24,733 nt of DNA from Candidatus Ryanbacteria bacterium RIFCSPLOWO2_12_FULL_47_9c (GCA_001821795.1 MHOB01000024.1:22764-47496), one strand, 5' to 3'. Shown: positions 1 through 8,072, counted from the first letter of the stretch. Notes: a model not told the origin generated them from the letters alone. Program-made: numbers and translations.

Positions 1-921
1 GATCTCCTCTTCCGGATACAAATCGAATTTTCGGTGGATATATTCCTTTATCATCCCGATCATCATAATAACCTCTTCCGCGGTCGCCCCGCCGTTGTTT
101 ATGAGATAGTTCCCGTGCTTCTTTGAAATGCTAATGTTGCCAATTTTTCTTCCCTTGAGCCCAAGGTGGTCAACCAAAAAACCAATCGGTATCGTTGGAA
201 ACTTGGAAAACTCAGCGAGATCGGGAACTAACCACAAAAGCCGCGCACGTTTTTTTTCATCATCCGGCCACGGAACATTCTTAAAAACACATCCGGCGGA
301 AGATGATCCAATATCCTGGGCATCAGAACGAAGAGATGAATATTTACGTACCAGTTTTTGGCTTGTATCCGGATCTCTCTCGTGCAGCGAGAGCGTTACC
401 GAGAGGATAATCAAATGCGGCGAGTGTTTGAACACGCTCTCACGATAAGCAAATCGGCAGAATGCATTATCTTTTTCTTCAACCACTCCGGAGCGCGCAT
501 CAAAAAAACGAATCCGTTCAACAACATCTTTCATTTCACCGCCAAAACACCCGGCGTTCCCGCGTACAGAACCGCCAATGGTTCCCGGAATTCCAATAGC
601 CCATTCAAATCCCGAAAGTTTCTCGTCGAGAGAACGCCGGACGGCAACGGCATCTGGTACTCCCGCTTCAACAACAAGACGGGTGCCGTCGCGCTGGATA
701 CCACGGAGAAGCACACGTATTACAACTCCACGGTATCCGGAATCCGCAATCAAAATGTTTGACGCCGCACCGAGTACGACAAAAGGAAGATTATGCTCCT
801 TCGCGAAATGAACCGCTTCTTTCAGCTCTTCAATGTTTTTCACCTCCGACAAAAAACGCGCCTCACCGCCGATCTTGAAATACGTATAGGGTTTTAAATC
901 AACGTGTTCTTTTATTGCCAT
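1..921 (-). CDS. murB: UDP-N-acetylenolpyruvoylglucosamine reductase, 3' end outside window
   Basis: This gene encodes the cytoplasmic flavoenzyme that reduces UDP-GlcNAc-enolpyruvate to UDP-MurNAc with NADPH, the second committed step of peptidoglycan synthesis. The frame is open from the ATG at 921 to the window edge (307 codons). Visible family motifs in order are LGAASNIL and GIPGTIGGSVRGNAG (FAD-binding domain), FAYRESVFK, SAGCVFKN, LVDHLGLKG, KHGNYLIN and a final LYPEEEI that matches the LxPEV end with the catalytic Glu, so only a few residues are missing. The compact form with SAGCVFKN looks like type II MurB. The serine that serves as proton donor in E. coli MurB is cysteine here, which I recall as a natural variant. 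The start is fixed by GAGG at 928-931, six bases before the ATG. It is transcribed divergently from the sugar transferase at 1272 and sits behind a structured leader. Confidence 0.95.
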   Translation of the reverse strand, partial: MAIKEHVDLKPYTYFKIGGEARFLSEVKNIEELKEAVHFAKEHNLPFVVLGAASNILIADSGYRGVVIRVLLRGIQRDGTRLVVEAGVPDAVAVRRSLDEKLSGFEWAIGIPGTIGGSVRGNAGCFGGEMKDVVERIRFFDARSGVVEEKDNAFCRFAYRESVFKHSPHLIILSVTLSLHERDPDTSQKLVRKYSSLRSDAQDIGSSSAGCVFKNVPWPDDEKKRARLLWLVPDLAEFSKFPTIPIGFLVDHLGLKGRKIGNISISKKHGNYLINNGGATAEEVIMMIGMIKEYIHRKFDLYPEEEI

Positions 922-927
922 AAAAAT

Positions 928-931
928 CCTC
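928..931 (-). promoter_or_regulatory. Shine-Dalgarno of murB
   Basis: GAGG on the minus strand lies six bases upstream of the ATG at 921. It is one of the clearest ribosome binding sites in the window, where most genes have none, and it decides the murB start. It lies seven bases downstream of the base of the leader hairpin (938-1003). Confidence 0.75.
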
Positions 932-937
932 GCCAGA

Positions 938-1003
938 GAGGGCCGATAAAGGGTCATACTCCACACATATGTCCTTATGTGAGTGCCAGCTTCATCGGCC
1001 CTC
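938..1003 (-). promoter_or_regulatory. structured 5' leader of murB (nested hairpins)
   Basis: On the minus strand GAGGGCCGAT (994-1003) pairs perfectly with ATCGGCCCTC (938-947) across a 46-nt loop. Inside the loop CACATA (976-981) pairs with TATGTG (964-969). The outer stem ends seven bases before the murB Shine-Dalgarno sequence, so it is placed to influence translation. I do not recognise a known riboswitch class; function is inferred only from position and pairing. Confidence 0.5.
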
Positions 1004-1026
1004 CCCACCGAGGCATCTATACCACC

Positions 1027-1055
1027 ACTATACTATACGCACCAGAGGCAGGCAA
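1027..1055 (-). promoter_or_regulatory. candidate murB-proximal promoter
   Basis: On the minus strand TTGCCT (1050-1055) is followed after 17 bases by TATAGT (1027-1032); a second overlapping TATAGT lies at 1032-1037. Transcription would start near 1020 and give a leader of about 100 nt that includes the nested hairpins. It lies downstream of the terminator at 1085-1110, so murB could be expressed independently of the short RNA. Confidence 0.5.
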
Positions 1056-1074
1056 AATCCAACCGCTCGCGAGA

Positions 1075-1110
1075 TAAAAAAATACAAAACCCCCCGAAAG
1101 GGGGGTTTTG
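1075..1110 (-). terminator. strong intrinsic terminator of the short RNA
   Basis: CAAAACCCCCC (1085-1095), a GAAA loop on the plus strand, and GGGGGGTTTTG (1100-1110) form a perfect 11-bp stem. Read on the minus strand it is followed by TATTTTTTTA (1075-1084), the usual U-tract. On the plus strand the stem is followed by CACGG, so the terminator works best for minus-strand transcripts coming from the promoter at 1163-1191. Confidence 0.8.
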
Positions 1111-1156
1111 CACGGACATATAAGAGTCGATGCTTAATACACCAAACACTCACATA
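1076..1156 (-). ncRNA. probable ~80-nt small RNA or murB attenuator
   Basis: A consensus promoter (1163-1191) and a strong terminator (1075-1110) bracket about 80 nt with no useful reading frame. The RNA would fold into two hairpins: CAUAUGUGAGU (1148-1158) with ACUCUUAUAUG (1117-1127), 11 pairs including one G-U and one U-U mismatch, and then the terminator stem. The 5' segment TATGTGAGTG (1147-1156) is the exact complement of CACTCACATA in the murB leader (976-985), and ATATGTCC (1114-1121) is the complement of GGACATAT (967-974). It could be a free sRNA or a transcription attenuator for a long murB transcript. I do not recognise the family. Confidence 0.6.
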
Positions 1157-1162
1157 TGAGAC

Positions 1163-1191
1163 ATTATAGTACCCGAGGTATTATTTGTCAA
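1163..1191 (-). promoter_or_regulatory. full-consensus sigma-70-type promoter
   Basis: On the minus strand TTGACA (1186-1191), a 17-bp spacer and TATAAT (1163-1168) match the housekeeping consensus at all 12 positions. The expected start is near 1156, only about 45 nt before the terminator stem, so the main product should be a short RNA. Confidence 0.85.
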
Positions 1192-1233
1192 GAGCGGTCC
1201 TGTGGACGGGACCTACTCGAACCTCGAACATAT

Positions 1234-1262
1234 TTGATAATTAATATTAAGACACCTATACT
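1234..1262 (+). promoter_or_regulatory. promoter of the sugar transferase gene, probably leaderless
   Basis: TTGATA (1234-1239), a 17-bp spacer and TATACT (1257-1262) are followed nine bases later by the ATG at 1272. A start six to eight bases after the -10 box would fall at 1268-1270, leaving two to four bases of leader and no room for a Shine-Dalgarno sequence. Confidence 0.65.
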
Positions 1263-1271
1263 GGTTGGCGT

Positions 1272-2612
1272 ATGTCGCTTGGAACTTATCGAACATTGAT
1301 GCTTATTGTCGGGGATATTGTAATCTTTTGGATTGGACTCACCATCGCACTCTTCGTCCGCTATGGACCCGTAAAATTTGCTAATGAAATACCGATCCAT
1401 ATTTTCCCATTTATCATCGTTTTCTCTATCTGGGTGCTTATCTTTTATATAGCCGGACTCTACGAAGTCCGTACGACCAGCAATTATCAGAAAACGCTGA
1501 AAGTAGCAGTCTCGTCAATGTTCGCTGGAGGACTTGTCGCAATGTCTCTTTTCTATTTCGTCCCCGCGCTGACGATAACCCCAAAAACAAACCTTGTTCT
1601 AACGGTACTTTTTACGCTTCTCGGGCTTCTTGGATGGAGACTGTTTTTTACCTCGGCCAGCAAACATACATCAAAAATTCGAATCGCTCTTTTGGGTTCT
1701 TCCCCAGACATTGAAGAACTCGCACATACAATTTTTTCATACCCCCAGCTTGGATACTCTATCGCCGCGCGAATCACAGACACCCAAGCGGGTATTTTAT
1801 CGCTCATCCGAGACCAAAAAATCGATATTGTAGTTGCACCAAGAGAAGCACACTCAAATACGGCGCTCATCGGAACGCTCTATGAAGCCCTTCATAACCG
1901 AATCCGGTTTATCGATGCTTCGATGTTTTACGAACAAATCCTTGGGAAAGTTCCTGTATCGCTCATCTCAAAGATATGGTTTTTGGAGAACCTCGCCGAA
2001 ACTGAAAAAACATTTTTCGAAGGCGTAAAAAGAATTCTTGATATTGTCCTCGCAACCGTGATCGGGCTTGGAGCGATTATTCTCTTCCCGCTCATCGCGA
2101 TTTTGATCAAGATCGATTCTTCGGGACCTATTTTTATCCGACAAAAGCGCGTGGGCCGTTATGGAAAACCATTTACGATTTATAAATATCGAACGATGAT
2201 TGCGCTTTCATCTGACGGGCTTGCGGAAGAAAACGGCGCCCAATGGTCCCAAACCAATGACACGCGTGTCACGCGCGCCGGAAAAATACTGCGTTCAACA
2301 CGAATCGACGAGCTTCCGCAAATATGGAATATTATCTGGGGCGAGCTTTCGTTTATTGGACCGCGTCCCGAACGACCAGAATTCGTGGAGAGCTTACGTA
2401 AAGAGATCCCCTTCTATGACGTACGGCACCTCATCCGTCCTGGCCTTTCTGGCTGGGCGCAAATTAACCCGCCTTACTACTACGCCTCAAAAGAAGAAAC
2501 GCTTTTGAAATTACAGTATGATCTTTTTTACATCAAAAACCGAGACCTCGGTCTTGATCTTGCGATCGTACTCAAAACACTGATGGTTATCCTTTCTCAA
2601 CAGGGTCGGTAG
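1272..2612 (+). CDS. polyprenyl glycosylphosphotransferase (WbaP/WcaJ-like)
   Basis: This membrane enzyme is expected to move a sugar-1-phosphate from a nucleotide sugar to undecaprenyl phosphate, the first membrane step of surface polysaccharide or glycan assembly. The 446-residue protein has four N-terminal membrane segments (about 8-30, 43-62, 79-98, 107-127), a Rossmann-like middle region (about 135-225), a membrane segment at about 249-270 and the C-terminal bacterial sugar transferase domain. Family motifs include SGPIFIRQKRVGRYG (274-288), IYKYRTM, RIDELPQIWN with the Asp-Glu pair at 336-337, FIGPRPERPEF and RPGLSGWAQIN. Length and order match polyisoprenyl-phosphate hexose-1-phosphate transferases. 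The sugar cannot be told from sequence. The ATG at 1272 is supported by the promoter nine bases upstream. Its last 26 bp overlap the convergent dehydrogenase gene. Confidence 0.92.
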   Translation: MSLGTYRTLMLIVGDIVIFWIGLTIALFVRYGPVKFANEIPIHIFPFIIVFSIWVLIFYIAGLYEVRTTSNYQKTLKVAVSSMFAGGLVAMSLFYFVPALTITPKTNLVLTVLFTLLGLLGWRLFFTSASKHTSKIRIALLGSSPDIEELAHTIFSYPQLGYSIAARITDTQAGILSLIRDQKIDIVVAPREAHSNTALIGTLYEALHNRIRFIDASMFYEQILGKVPVSLISKIWFLENLAETEKTFFEGVKRILDIVLATVIGLGAIILFPLIAILIKIDSSGPIFIRQKRVGRYGKPFTIYKYRTMIALSSDGLAEENGAQWSQTNDTRVTRAGKILRSTRIDELPQIWNIIWGELSFIGPRPERPEFVESLRKEIPFYDVRHLIRPGLSGWAQINPPYYYASKEETLLKLQYDLFYIKNRDLGLDLAIVLKTLMVILSQQGR

Positions 2613-3534
2613 AAGAACCGTTATCATGATTAAACCCGTGGGAACTTACACGATCTTGGGTGAGTCCCTGTGACACCAACAGCGCATGATTGTACGTGCG
2701 CGCTGATTTTAAGAGTGAGGAATCAACACCGAGAGAATCCAAAAAGGTGATGAGCGAATCAAGATCCTTGGGCAAACAATATCCCCCAAATCCGCGATAT
2801 CCATCATGATATACATTCAGATGCGATGCACCGATGCGATAGTCGGCCGCAAGCGCCATCCGAACATTTTCGTAGTTCACCACAGGATCTTCAATACTAT
2901 TTTCTCCTTGTTTTTTCCCAAGTGCCTCGCATGATGACGCAATAATATTTGCAAATATAACCTTTACTGAAAAAAACGCATTACCATAATTCTTCGCTAT
3001 TTCAGCTTCCGTCGCCGAAAGCTGATGTCTTTGGTACCCCGAACCCCATGGTGACATGAAAGGCGCATGGGACAACAAAGAAAGAACTGGGCCCGCCGCA
3101 TCTTTACTCAACGCAGTAAATCCAACAATCTGACGGTCAGGCCTCACCATGTCATGCCATGCTTGAGACTCCGTCAAAAACTCTGGATTGAAAAGCAGTT
3201 TATGTTGAGGATGTTTCTTTTGGAGTTCTTCGGTGGTCCCGGGCGGGACGGTTGATTTGATCACCACGATCCGCGGTTCTTTAAACGACGCAACGACACT
3301 ATCGACAGCTGTTGTATTACACGACCCGTCATGACTTCGAGGTGTAGGGACACATACAAATATCACTTCCCCTTTCATTACGTCATCGCTGTAGGATTTT
3401 TTGGGATCTATATCATAAAGGTATAAATCTTTCCCCCGTTCGTAACCCCGCATCTCCTGAAAATAACGGGCAAGCTCGCGGCCGACCATGCCGATTCCAA
3501 TAATACCGACTGACATTTTTTGAGAATTATTCAT
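2587..3534 (-). CDS. UDP-glucose/GDP-mannose dehydrogenase family, short form without C-terminal domain
   Basis: The protein should oxidise the C6 hydroxyl of a nucleotide sugar to a uronic acid using two NAD+. The Rossmann motif GIIGIGMVG is at residues 10-18, followed by VPTPRSHDGSCN, KSTVPPGT (93-100), FNPEFLTESQA, the conserved Lys in AEIAKNYGNAF (K181) and the catalytic Cys in GFGGYCLPKD (C253, K256, D257). Family members are usually about 390-450 residues, but this one stops at 315, shortly after the central helix (SARTYNHAL), so the C-terminal UDP-binding domain is absent. The tail is hydrophilic and unlike the family. The stop lies 26 bp inside the 3' end of the convergent transferase gene, so no lost domain follows downstream. 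The start lies 7 nt after the stop of the ligase gene, which suggests one operon. Substrate is unproven. Confidence 0.88.
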   Translation of the reverse strand: MNNSQKMSVGIIGIGMVGRELARYFQEMRGYERGKDLYLYDIDPKKSYSDDVMKGEVIFVCVPTPRSHDGSCNTTAVDSVVASFKEPRIVVIKSTVPPGTTEELQKKHPQHKLLFNPEFLTESQAWHDMVRPDRQIVGFTALSKDAAGPVLSLLSHAPFMSPWGSGYQRHQLSATEAEIAKNYGNAFFSVKVIFANIIASSCEALGKKQGENSIEDPVVNYENVRMALAADYRIGASHLNVYHDGYRGFGGYCLPKDLDSLITFLDSLGVDSSLLKSARTYNHALLVSQGLTQDRVSSHGFNHDNGSSTDPVEKG

Positions 3535-3541
3535 AACAATA

Positions 3542-5848
3542 TCAAAACCCCAAACTTCTTAAAAAGGCCTCAACTTCTGCCCTTTTTTCCGGCATTAACT
3601 CCCCATAACGGAGCGCCGCATCGCGCGCCCCGACCTTGTTACCTGCACCACGCTCGAGAGCGGCGAGATCTTTATAAAGCGCCGCGATCTCTTCGTTTTT
3701 ATATTCTTTACCAAGACCCGGTTCTTTTCGGGCGATATGATCCTTCTGAACACGAACAGCATCCCCAAAACGCCCAGCTCTAAAGTACGCTTCCGTAATT
3801 GTCCGGTAATCAGGAAACGCCTCGGAGCGGTAAATATATTCAATTTCTTTTTTTTCTCGCACGAGGTCTTTCAAGTCAATCGCATGCGCGAGCGCATTAT
3901 AATGCATTGCTCTATATGTTGGCGCAAGACGGGTACCATCGTCAAGGATTTCCCACATTCCCGAAATATTACCCTGAATCTTGCGCGCTTGTGCAATCTC
4001 AAGATAAATTTGCGGCCGCCCGGGCGATAACTCTCTCGATTCCAGAAATCTCTGCTCGGCCGCGCGGGCAAATTCCTGATTTGGTTCCGAAAAAATTATA
4101 GCACCCAGATTGTAAAGCTGTCCCTGATACATGCGCCATTTTACATCCATGGGCCGTTCCTGAATATTCTCTTCCATCTTTGCAATTGCGTAATCTATAA
4201 CGCCCTTCATCTCATCTTCGTTGCGGACTCTCGAAGAAGTACGCGAGTATCCGCCGGCTTTTAGAAAATCAAAAACATATTCAGCAACACTTCGCCGGAC
4301 GTCAATATTGCCATAAGTGTCGTACAGAAGAGCTTGTTCGATAAGCACTTTTGCGCGCGCATCCTGGCCCGCCGCAAACGCCTGATACCCCTGTAAGCCA
4401 ACTCGTGATTCCTGTGCAGGTTTCCATGTCCCAAGATAGAAAAGCAAGAACATTAATGCAAGCGCTGGATACACAAAAAATTGCGGAGTCCATTTTTTCT
4501 GCGTAAACTCCCCCCTTTCTTCCATGCTTAAACCTTGTATATAAGCAAACAGTACAAAGAGCACCACGAGCGAAGAGAGCGTATCAAATACAAAAAGACT
4601 TTGAAAAAGGTGTGCGGTGAAAGTCGCGCTCACGATCACAAACACCCAAAACGACACCCGGCCCCGACGCCATGCATCTCTCGCTGTTCGGATCGCGAGA
4701 ACAAAGAGCGCAAAATATGCAAAGAGTCCGAGTATACCGGTACTCGCCCCAAAATCAACGACAAAATTGTGCGCGCGGTCAAACCACGGCTCTTGGTCAA
4801 CCAATCTCGGATCATAGTAGCGGTCGAACAAAATATTGTAATTTCCTACCCCCCATCCAAACAAAAAATGTTCTCTCCACCCCTCCCAACCAACGCGCCA
4901 TGCAAGCACTCGTCCTTCGACTGCCGGACTTGAAAAAGAAACGGAAGCAAGACGCCGCAGGGGGTTAAACGAGGAATTGACAAGTGAACCACGAAACACA
5001 ACGCCCAACAAAACACCAAGAACAGAAATGGCAAAAAGACCAGTGACTATTTTTTTCGCAGTGGTGTTAGAAAGACCCAGAGTTGCCTCGCGGGACGGAC
5101 CGAAGAAAAGAAACATAAGAGCGGCAACCATAAAAAGAATGCCAGTGCCAAGCATCGCCCCGCGCGTGCCAGTTAGAACAAGAACGAAAAGGATAAGAGT
5201 AAGTACCGAGAACCAACCAACCGATACCGCATTAATTTTCTTTCCATGTATAAAAAGTATGAAAGGCGCGCTTGATGAAAGTAAAAGATAGGTCGCAAGA
5301 AAAGCTGAATTTGAAACTGTTGATGTAATCCGTGTTGAGGTTCCTGTCTCAAAAAACTGTATAACCCCGACAAGCGACACAACAAGAGCCGAAAGCGCCA
5401 TAACACGAAACATCCACGCCCAGTCTTGTTCCTGATTGAATGAGGTTGAAAGAATAATAAAAAAAACAAATACGTGTCCGAGAGTCCAGATACCCATCAT
5501 GCGCTCATAGTTCGACCACAGCGACTGAACCATATCAACACCAGTCAGATAAGAAATAATGAACGAGAGAAAAAAAATACCGACCACCACAAAAAACGGG
5601 CTAAAAAACTTCTGTGGTTTCCAAGAATGCTGGGATATCCACAAGACAAACGTGATCTCAACCATCGTGGTAAAAAAGATCGTTTTTGTGAACGTCGATC
5701 CAAAGTAAAAAAATCTCGAGGAAACAAGCGGCAGGAAAAACACTGTCGCATATAGAATTATTTTCAGAATGTCAGGGAAGCGCTTCAAGACTTTTAAGAA
5801 AATCGTTGACAATAGCCGCAGAGCGTTCATTCCGGTTTTTTTCTGCAT
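3542..5848 (-). CDS. O-antigen ligase/polymerase-like membrane protein with TPR tail (copy 2)
   Basis: A 768-residue polytopic protein of the Wzy/WaaL/PglL superfamily. Such enzymes polymerise lipid-linked glycans or transfer them to lipid or protein on the outer face of the membrane. About ten or more hydrophobic segments fill the first ~450 residues. The Wzy_C-like core contains GRVLAWRVGWEGWREHFLFG, GWGVGNYN and an extracellular loop YYDPRLVDQEPWFDRAHN with the conserved His. The C-terminal ~300 residues are soluble and helical with TPR-like spacing (WRMYQGQLYNLG, PQIYLEIAQARK, YRTITEAYFRAGRFGDAV, KDLAALERGAG). I chose ATG 5848 because AGAGAGGG lies about ten bases upstream; TTG 5851 and ATG 5830 are alternatives. 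The start lies 77 bp inside the upstream paralogue. Donor and acceptor are unknown. Confidence 0.85.
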   Translation of the reverse strand: MQKKTGMNALRLLSTIFLKVLKRFPDILKIILYATVFFLPLVSSRFFYFGSTFTKTIFFTTMVEITFVLWISQHSWKPQKFFSPFFVVVGIFFLSFIISYLTGVDMVQSLWSNYERMMGIWTLGHVFVFFIILSTSFNQEQDWAWMFRVMALSALVVSLVGVIQFFETGTSTRITSTVSNSAFLATYLLLSSSAPFILFIHGKKINAVSVGWFSVLTLILFVLVLTGTRGAMLGTGILFMVAALMFLFFGPSREATLGLSNTTAKKIVTGLFAISVLGVLLGVVFRGSLVNSSFNPLRRLASVSFSSPAVEGRVLAWRVGWEGWREHFLFGWGVGNYNILFDRYYDPRLVDQEPWFDRAHNFVVDFGASTGILGLFAYFALFVLAIRTARDAWRRGRVSFWVFVIVSATFTAHLFQSLFVFDTLSSLVVLFVLFAYIQGLSMEERGEFTQKKWTPQFFVYPALALMFLLFYLGTWKPAQESRVGLQGYQAFAAGQDARAKVLIEQALLYDTYGNIDVRRSVAEYVFDFLKAGGYSRTSSRVRNEDEMKGVIDYAIAKMEENIQERPMDVKWRMYQGQLYNLGAIIFSEPNQEFARAAEQRFLESRELSPGRPQIYLEIAQARKIQGNISGMWEILDDGTRLAPTYRAMHYNALAHAIDLKDLVREKKEIEYIYRSEAFPDYRTITEAYFRAGRFGDAVRVQKDHIARKEPGLGKEYKNEEIAALYKDLAALERGAGNKVGARDAALRYGELMPEKRAEVEAFLRSLGF

Positions 5849-8072
5849 CAATACGCGCCCTCTCTTTCATTTCCGGTGTAGCATACTGCCGAATCAATTC
5901 TGCCGCCCGTCCCGTGTCTCCCACCGACTTATAGAGATTTATCATCTCACCGAGCAATGCTGGCTGCGGGTAACCATAGTCCTCAACAAACAGACGGTTC
6001 ATCTCTTCGAAAAGCTTTAGTCTGCCGCCAATTGCGCCACTTCTTTGTGCGCGCCGGATGAGAATCACAATTTCATTGTGCGACGATACCGGATGCATAA
6101 GAGGACTTTGTGTTGTCGTCCGGTAAACATCAACAAGATTCAGCGCATCATTATAAGCCCCCGCGAGCACGTAGACAGAGAGAACGGGATAATACAATGA
6201 CCCCAATGTTGCATGTTTCTCCGGAAGCGAGTAAGCAGTCCGAACAGATTCCACCGCTTTATCGCTCTTACCGGTTATTAAGTAAAGCTCTGCAAGCCCA
6301 AGATATGTCTGCACGTAATTGGGTGCGATCCGTTGGAGCTCGAGGTAGGTCGCCTCCGCCTTGTCCGCATCCTTACCAGTAAGGTTCGCGCGAATCGTGT
6401 AGAGTTTACCCAGAAACAGGAGAATTCTTGGGCTCGAGTTTTCTTGCAATTCTTTTTCCATCTCACTGATACTAAAATCTAGAAGATTCAGATATTGCTG
6501 GTTTAGATTATCAACACTCAGTGCAATCTGCACGATGGTGTCAGCAATTCGTTCCCGGGTCTCGGTGGTTCCAAACGTATCAAGATCGATTGCTGTCTGA
6601 AAATCACGGATGACGCGTTGAGAGTCTGCGGATTTGAATGCCTCGAGGCCGGTGATAATCTGCGCCGCAACTTGTATAGGTTTTGCATTAAGCATATATG
6701 CCACAATAACCATCACCATAATGCTTGCTGCCGCTCCCGCTTGATGCGCGGGCGTTACAGAATATTTCTTATACTCGGTGCGCTCACTCCCGGGCAAATA
6801 CACAAAAGTAGAATGCGCATAGGCAAACACGCCCACAACAAGAATGTAGGTCATGATATTATCAAAGACAAAAATATTTTGAATGATATACGCAACGATC
6901 AACGCAAAAAAGAGAATTGCCGTTCCATAAAGCATGCGCCCGGCGCGTGCCATCTTCCAAATTAACCACGAGAAACTGATAAATACGAAAAGATACAAGG
7001 CGAATCCAACGACACCCGTTGCAACGAGCCACTCCAAAAGCATATTATGGACACGATCAAACCACGGCTCGTTTCCAAAAAGATCGGGATCATAAAAGCG
7101 AGCGTACGCGTAGAGAAAATTTTCCGGTCCCCAGCCGAAAAGCGGCCGCTCTTTAACTCCTCGGAGCGCAACTTCCCAAATCATTACGCGCGGACTTTCG
7201 CCAAGATCCTCAACGGCGGCGGATGATAACCGGCGCAATAAATCACTTTTCACGATAAGAGAATTTTGTGGCGCAGAAAAAACAAAAGCAGAAAATCCCA
7301 AGATAAACACGACGGCAGTGCCCGCGATTGCACGGACGATCTTATTTTTTGAAAGAATGAGCAGTAAAAAACCGCCCACAAGTACGCCCGCGCTAAAACC
7401 GATGAGCGCGCCGCGGCTTGCGGCAAGAAAAAATACGTAAAACTCGAAAATAAAAATGAGCGCGTAGAGCGCACGCAACATCCATGATCGCATACGAGAA
7501 AACAACACCCCAACAAAAAATAAATGGAACATGAGGTACACGGCGAGATAGATAGAGTTTCCCAAGCGCGCGTAGGGTCTGCCGCCACCAAGAATTTCTG
7601 CGCTACCAACACTCTGAAGATATCCATGCGCCGCCGCGATCATACTTACGCCAATGGAAACATTCAAGAAAATAAACCATTCCCTTTCTGATCGAAGCGT
7701 ATGTGCAATTACCAAAAACAAGGCAAAAAGATGAATATGGGTAATAAACCCATCCATACGCTCAAAATTTGACCAAAAACTATGGTACGGGTTTACCCCA
7801 AAAGCAGTTGCAAGCAAAAGAGCAAAAATGAATGCGGAAAAAGCAATTAAAAGCGGACTTTTGCGGGGACGATATTCAGGCCGGAGAAGCGCGAGCGCAA
7901 CCCATGCGCCAAAAATTAACTCCGTGATAATACGAAAATAAAAGTTCTTTCCAGTTATAAAAGGAAAGAAAAAACTTTGTGAGACAACGAGTGGCGTAAG
8001 GAGCAACAAGAAGATCCCTCCCCAAACAAAAAATAGAAAACCTTTTTCAAACGAAGACATCGTGGCATTCAT
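5772..8072 (-). CDS. O-antigen ligase/polymerase-like membrane protein with TPR tail (copy 1)
   Basis: A 766-residue paralogue of the next gene with the same architecture: many N-terminal membrane segments, a Wzy_C-like core (SPRVMIWEVALRGVKERPLF, GWGPENF) and the loop YYDPDL...EPWFDRVHN resembling its neighbour's. A TPR-like C-terminus follows (PRILLFLGKLYTIRANLTG, ATYLELQRIAPNYVQTYLGL, AELYLITGKSDKAVESV, MINLYKSVGDTGRAAELI). It probably acts outside the membrane on lipid-linked glycan. The ATG at 8072 lies exactly in the 7-nt loop of a perfect 15-bp hairpin (8053-8089). An in-frame ATG at 8060 (M5) lies in the 3' arm. Neither has a clear Shine-Dalgarno sequence, so expression may depend on translation or RNA structure. 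The gene follows the peptidoglycan-binding protein by 40 nt on the same strand. Confidence 0.85.
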   Translation of the reverse strand: MNATMSSFEKGFLFFVWGGIFLLLLTPLVVSQSFFFPFITGKNFYFRIITELIFGAWVALALLRPEYRPRKSPLLIAFSAFIFALLLATAFGVNPYHSFWSNFERMDGFITHIHLFALFLVIAHTLRSEREWFIFLNVSIGVSMIAAAHGYLQSVGSAEILGGGRPYARLGNSIYLAVYLMFHLFFVGVLFSRMRSWMLRALYALIFIFEFYVFFLAASRGALIGFSAGVLVGGFLLLILSKNKIVRAIAGTAVVFILGFSAFVFSAPQNSLIVKSDLLRRLSSAAVEDLGESPRVMIWEVALRGVKERPLFGWGPENFLYAYARFYDPDLFGNEPWFDRVHNMLLEWLVATGVVGFALYLFVFISFSWLIWKMARAGRMLYGTAILFFALIVAYIIQNIFVFDNIMTYILVVGVFAYAHSTFVYLPGSERTEYKKYSVTPAHQAGAAASIMVMVIVAYMLNAKPIQVAAQIITGLEAFKSADSQRVIRDFQTAIDLDTFGTTETRERIADTIVQIALSVDNLNQQYLNLLDFSISEMEKELQENSSPRILLFLGKLYTIRANLTGKDADKAEATYLELQRIAPNYVQTYLGLAELYLITGKSDKAVESVRTAYSLPEKHATLGSLYYPVLSVYVLAGAYNDALNLVDVYRTTTQSPLMHPVSSHNEIVILIRRAQRSGAIGGRLKLFEEMNRLFVEDYGYPQPALLGEMINLYKSVGDTGRAAELIRQYATPEMKERARIDAEKNRNERSAAIVNDFLKSLEALP

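Noticed and set aside
1..921. Several short plus-strand frames in the murB region (for example 128-448 and 358-762)
   Set aside because: The minus-strand frame is uninterrupted and carries all MurB motifs; the plus-strand frames overlap each other and show no family features.
1196..1213. GGTCC...GGACC inverted repeat upstream of the sugar transferase promoter
   Set aside because: A 5-bp stem lying upstream of the predicted start site is too short to support as an operator or RNA structure.
3542..5848. Possible frameshift between the two ligase genes, given the long overlap
   Set aside because: Each protein is complete with its own membrane core and TPR tail, so the overlap joins two full paralogues rather than pieces of one gene.
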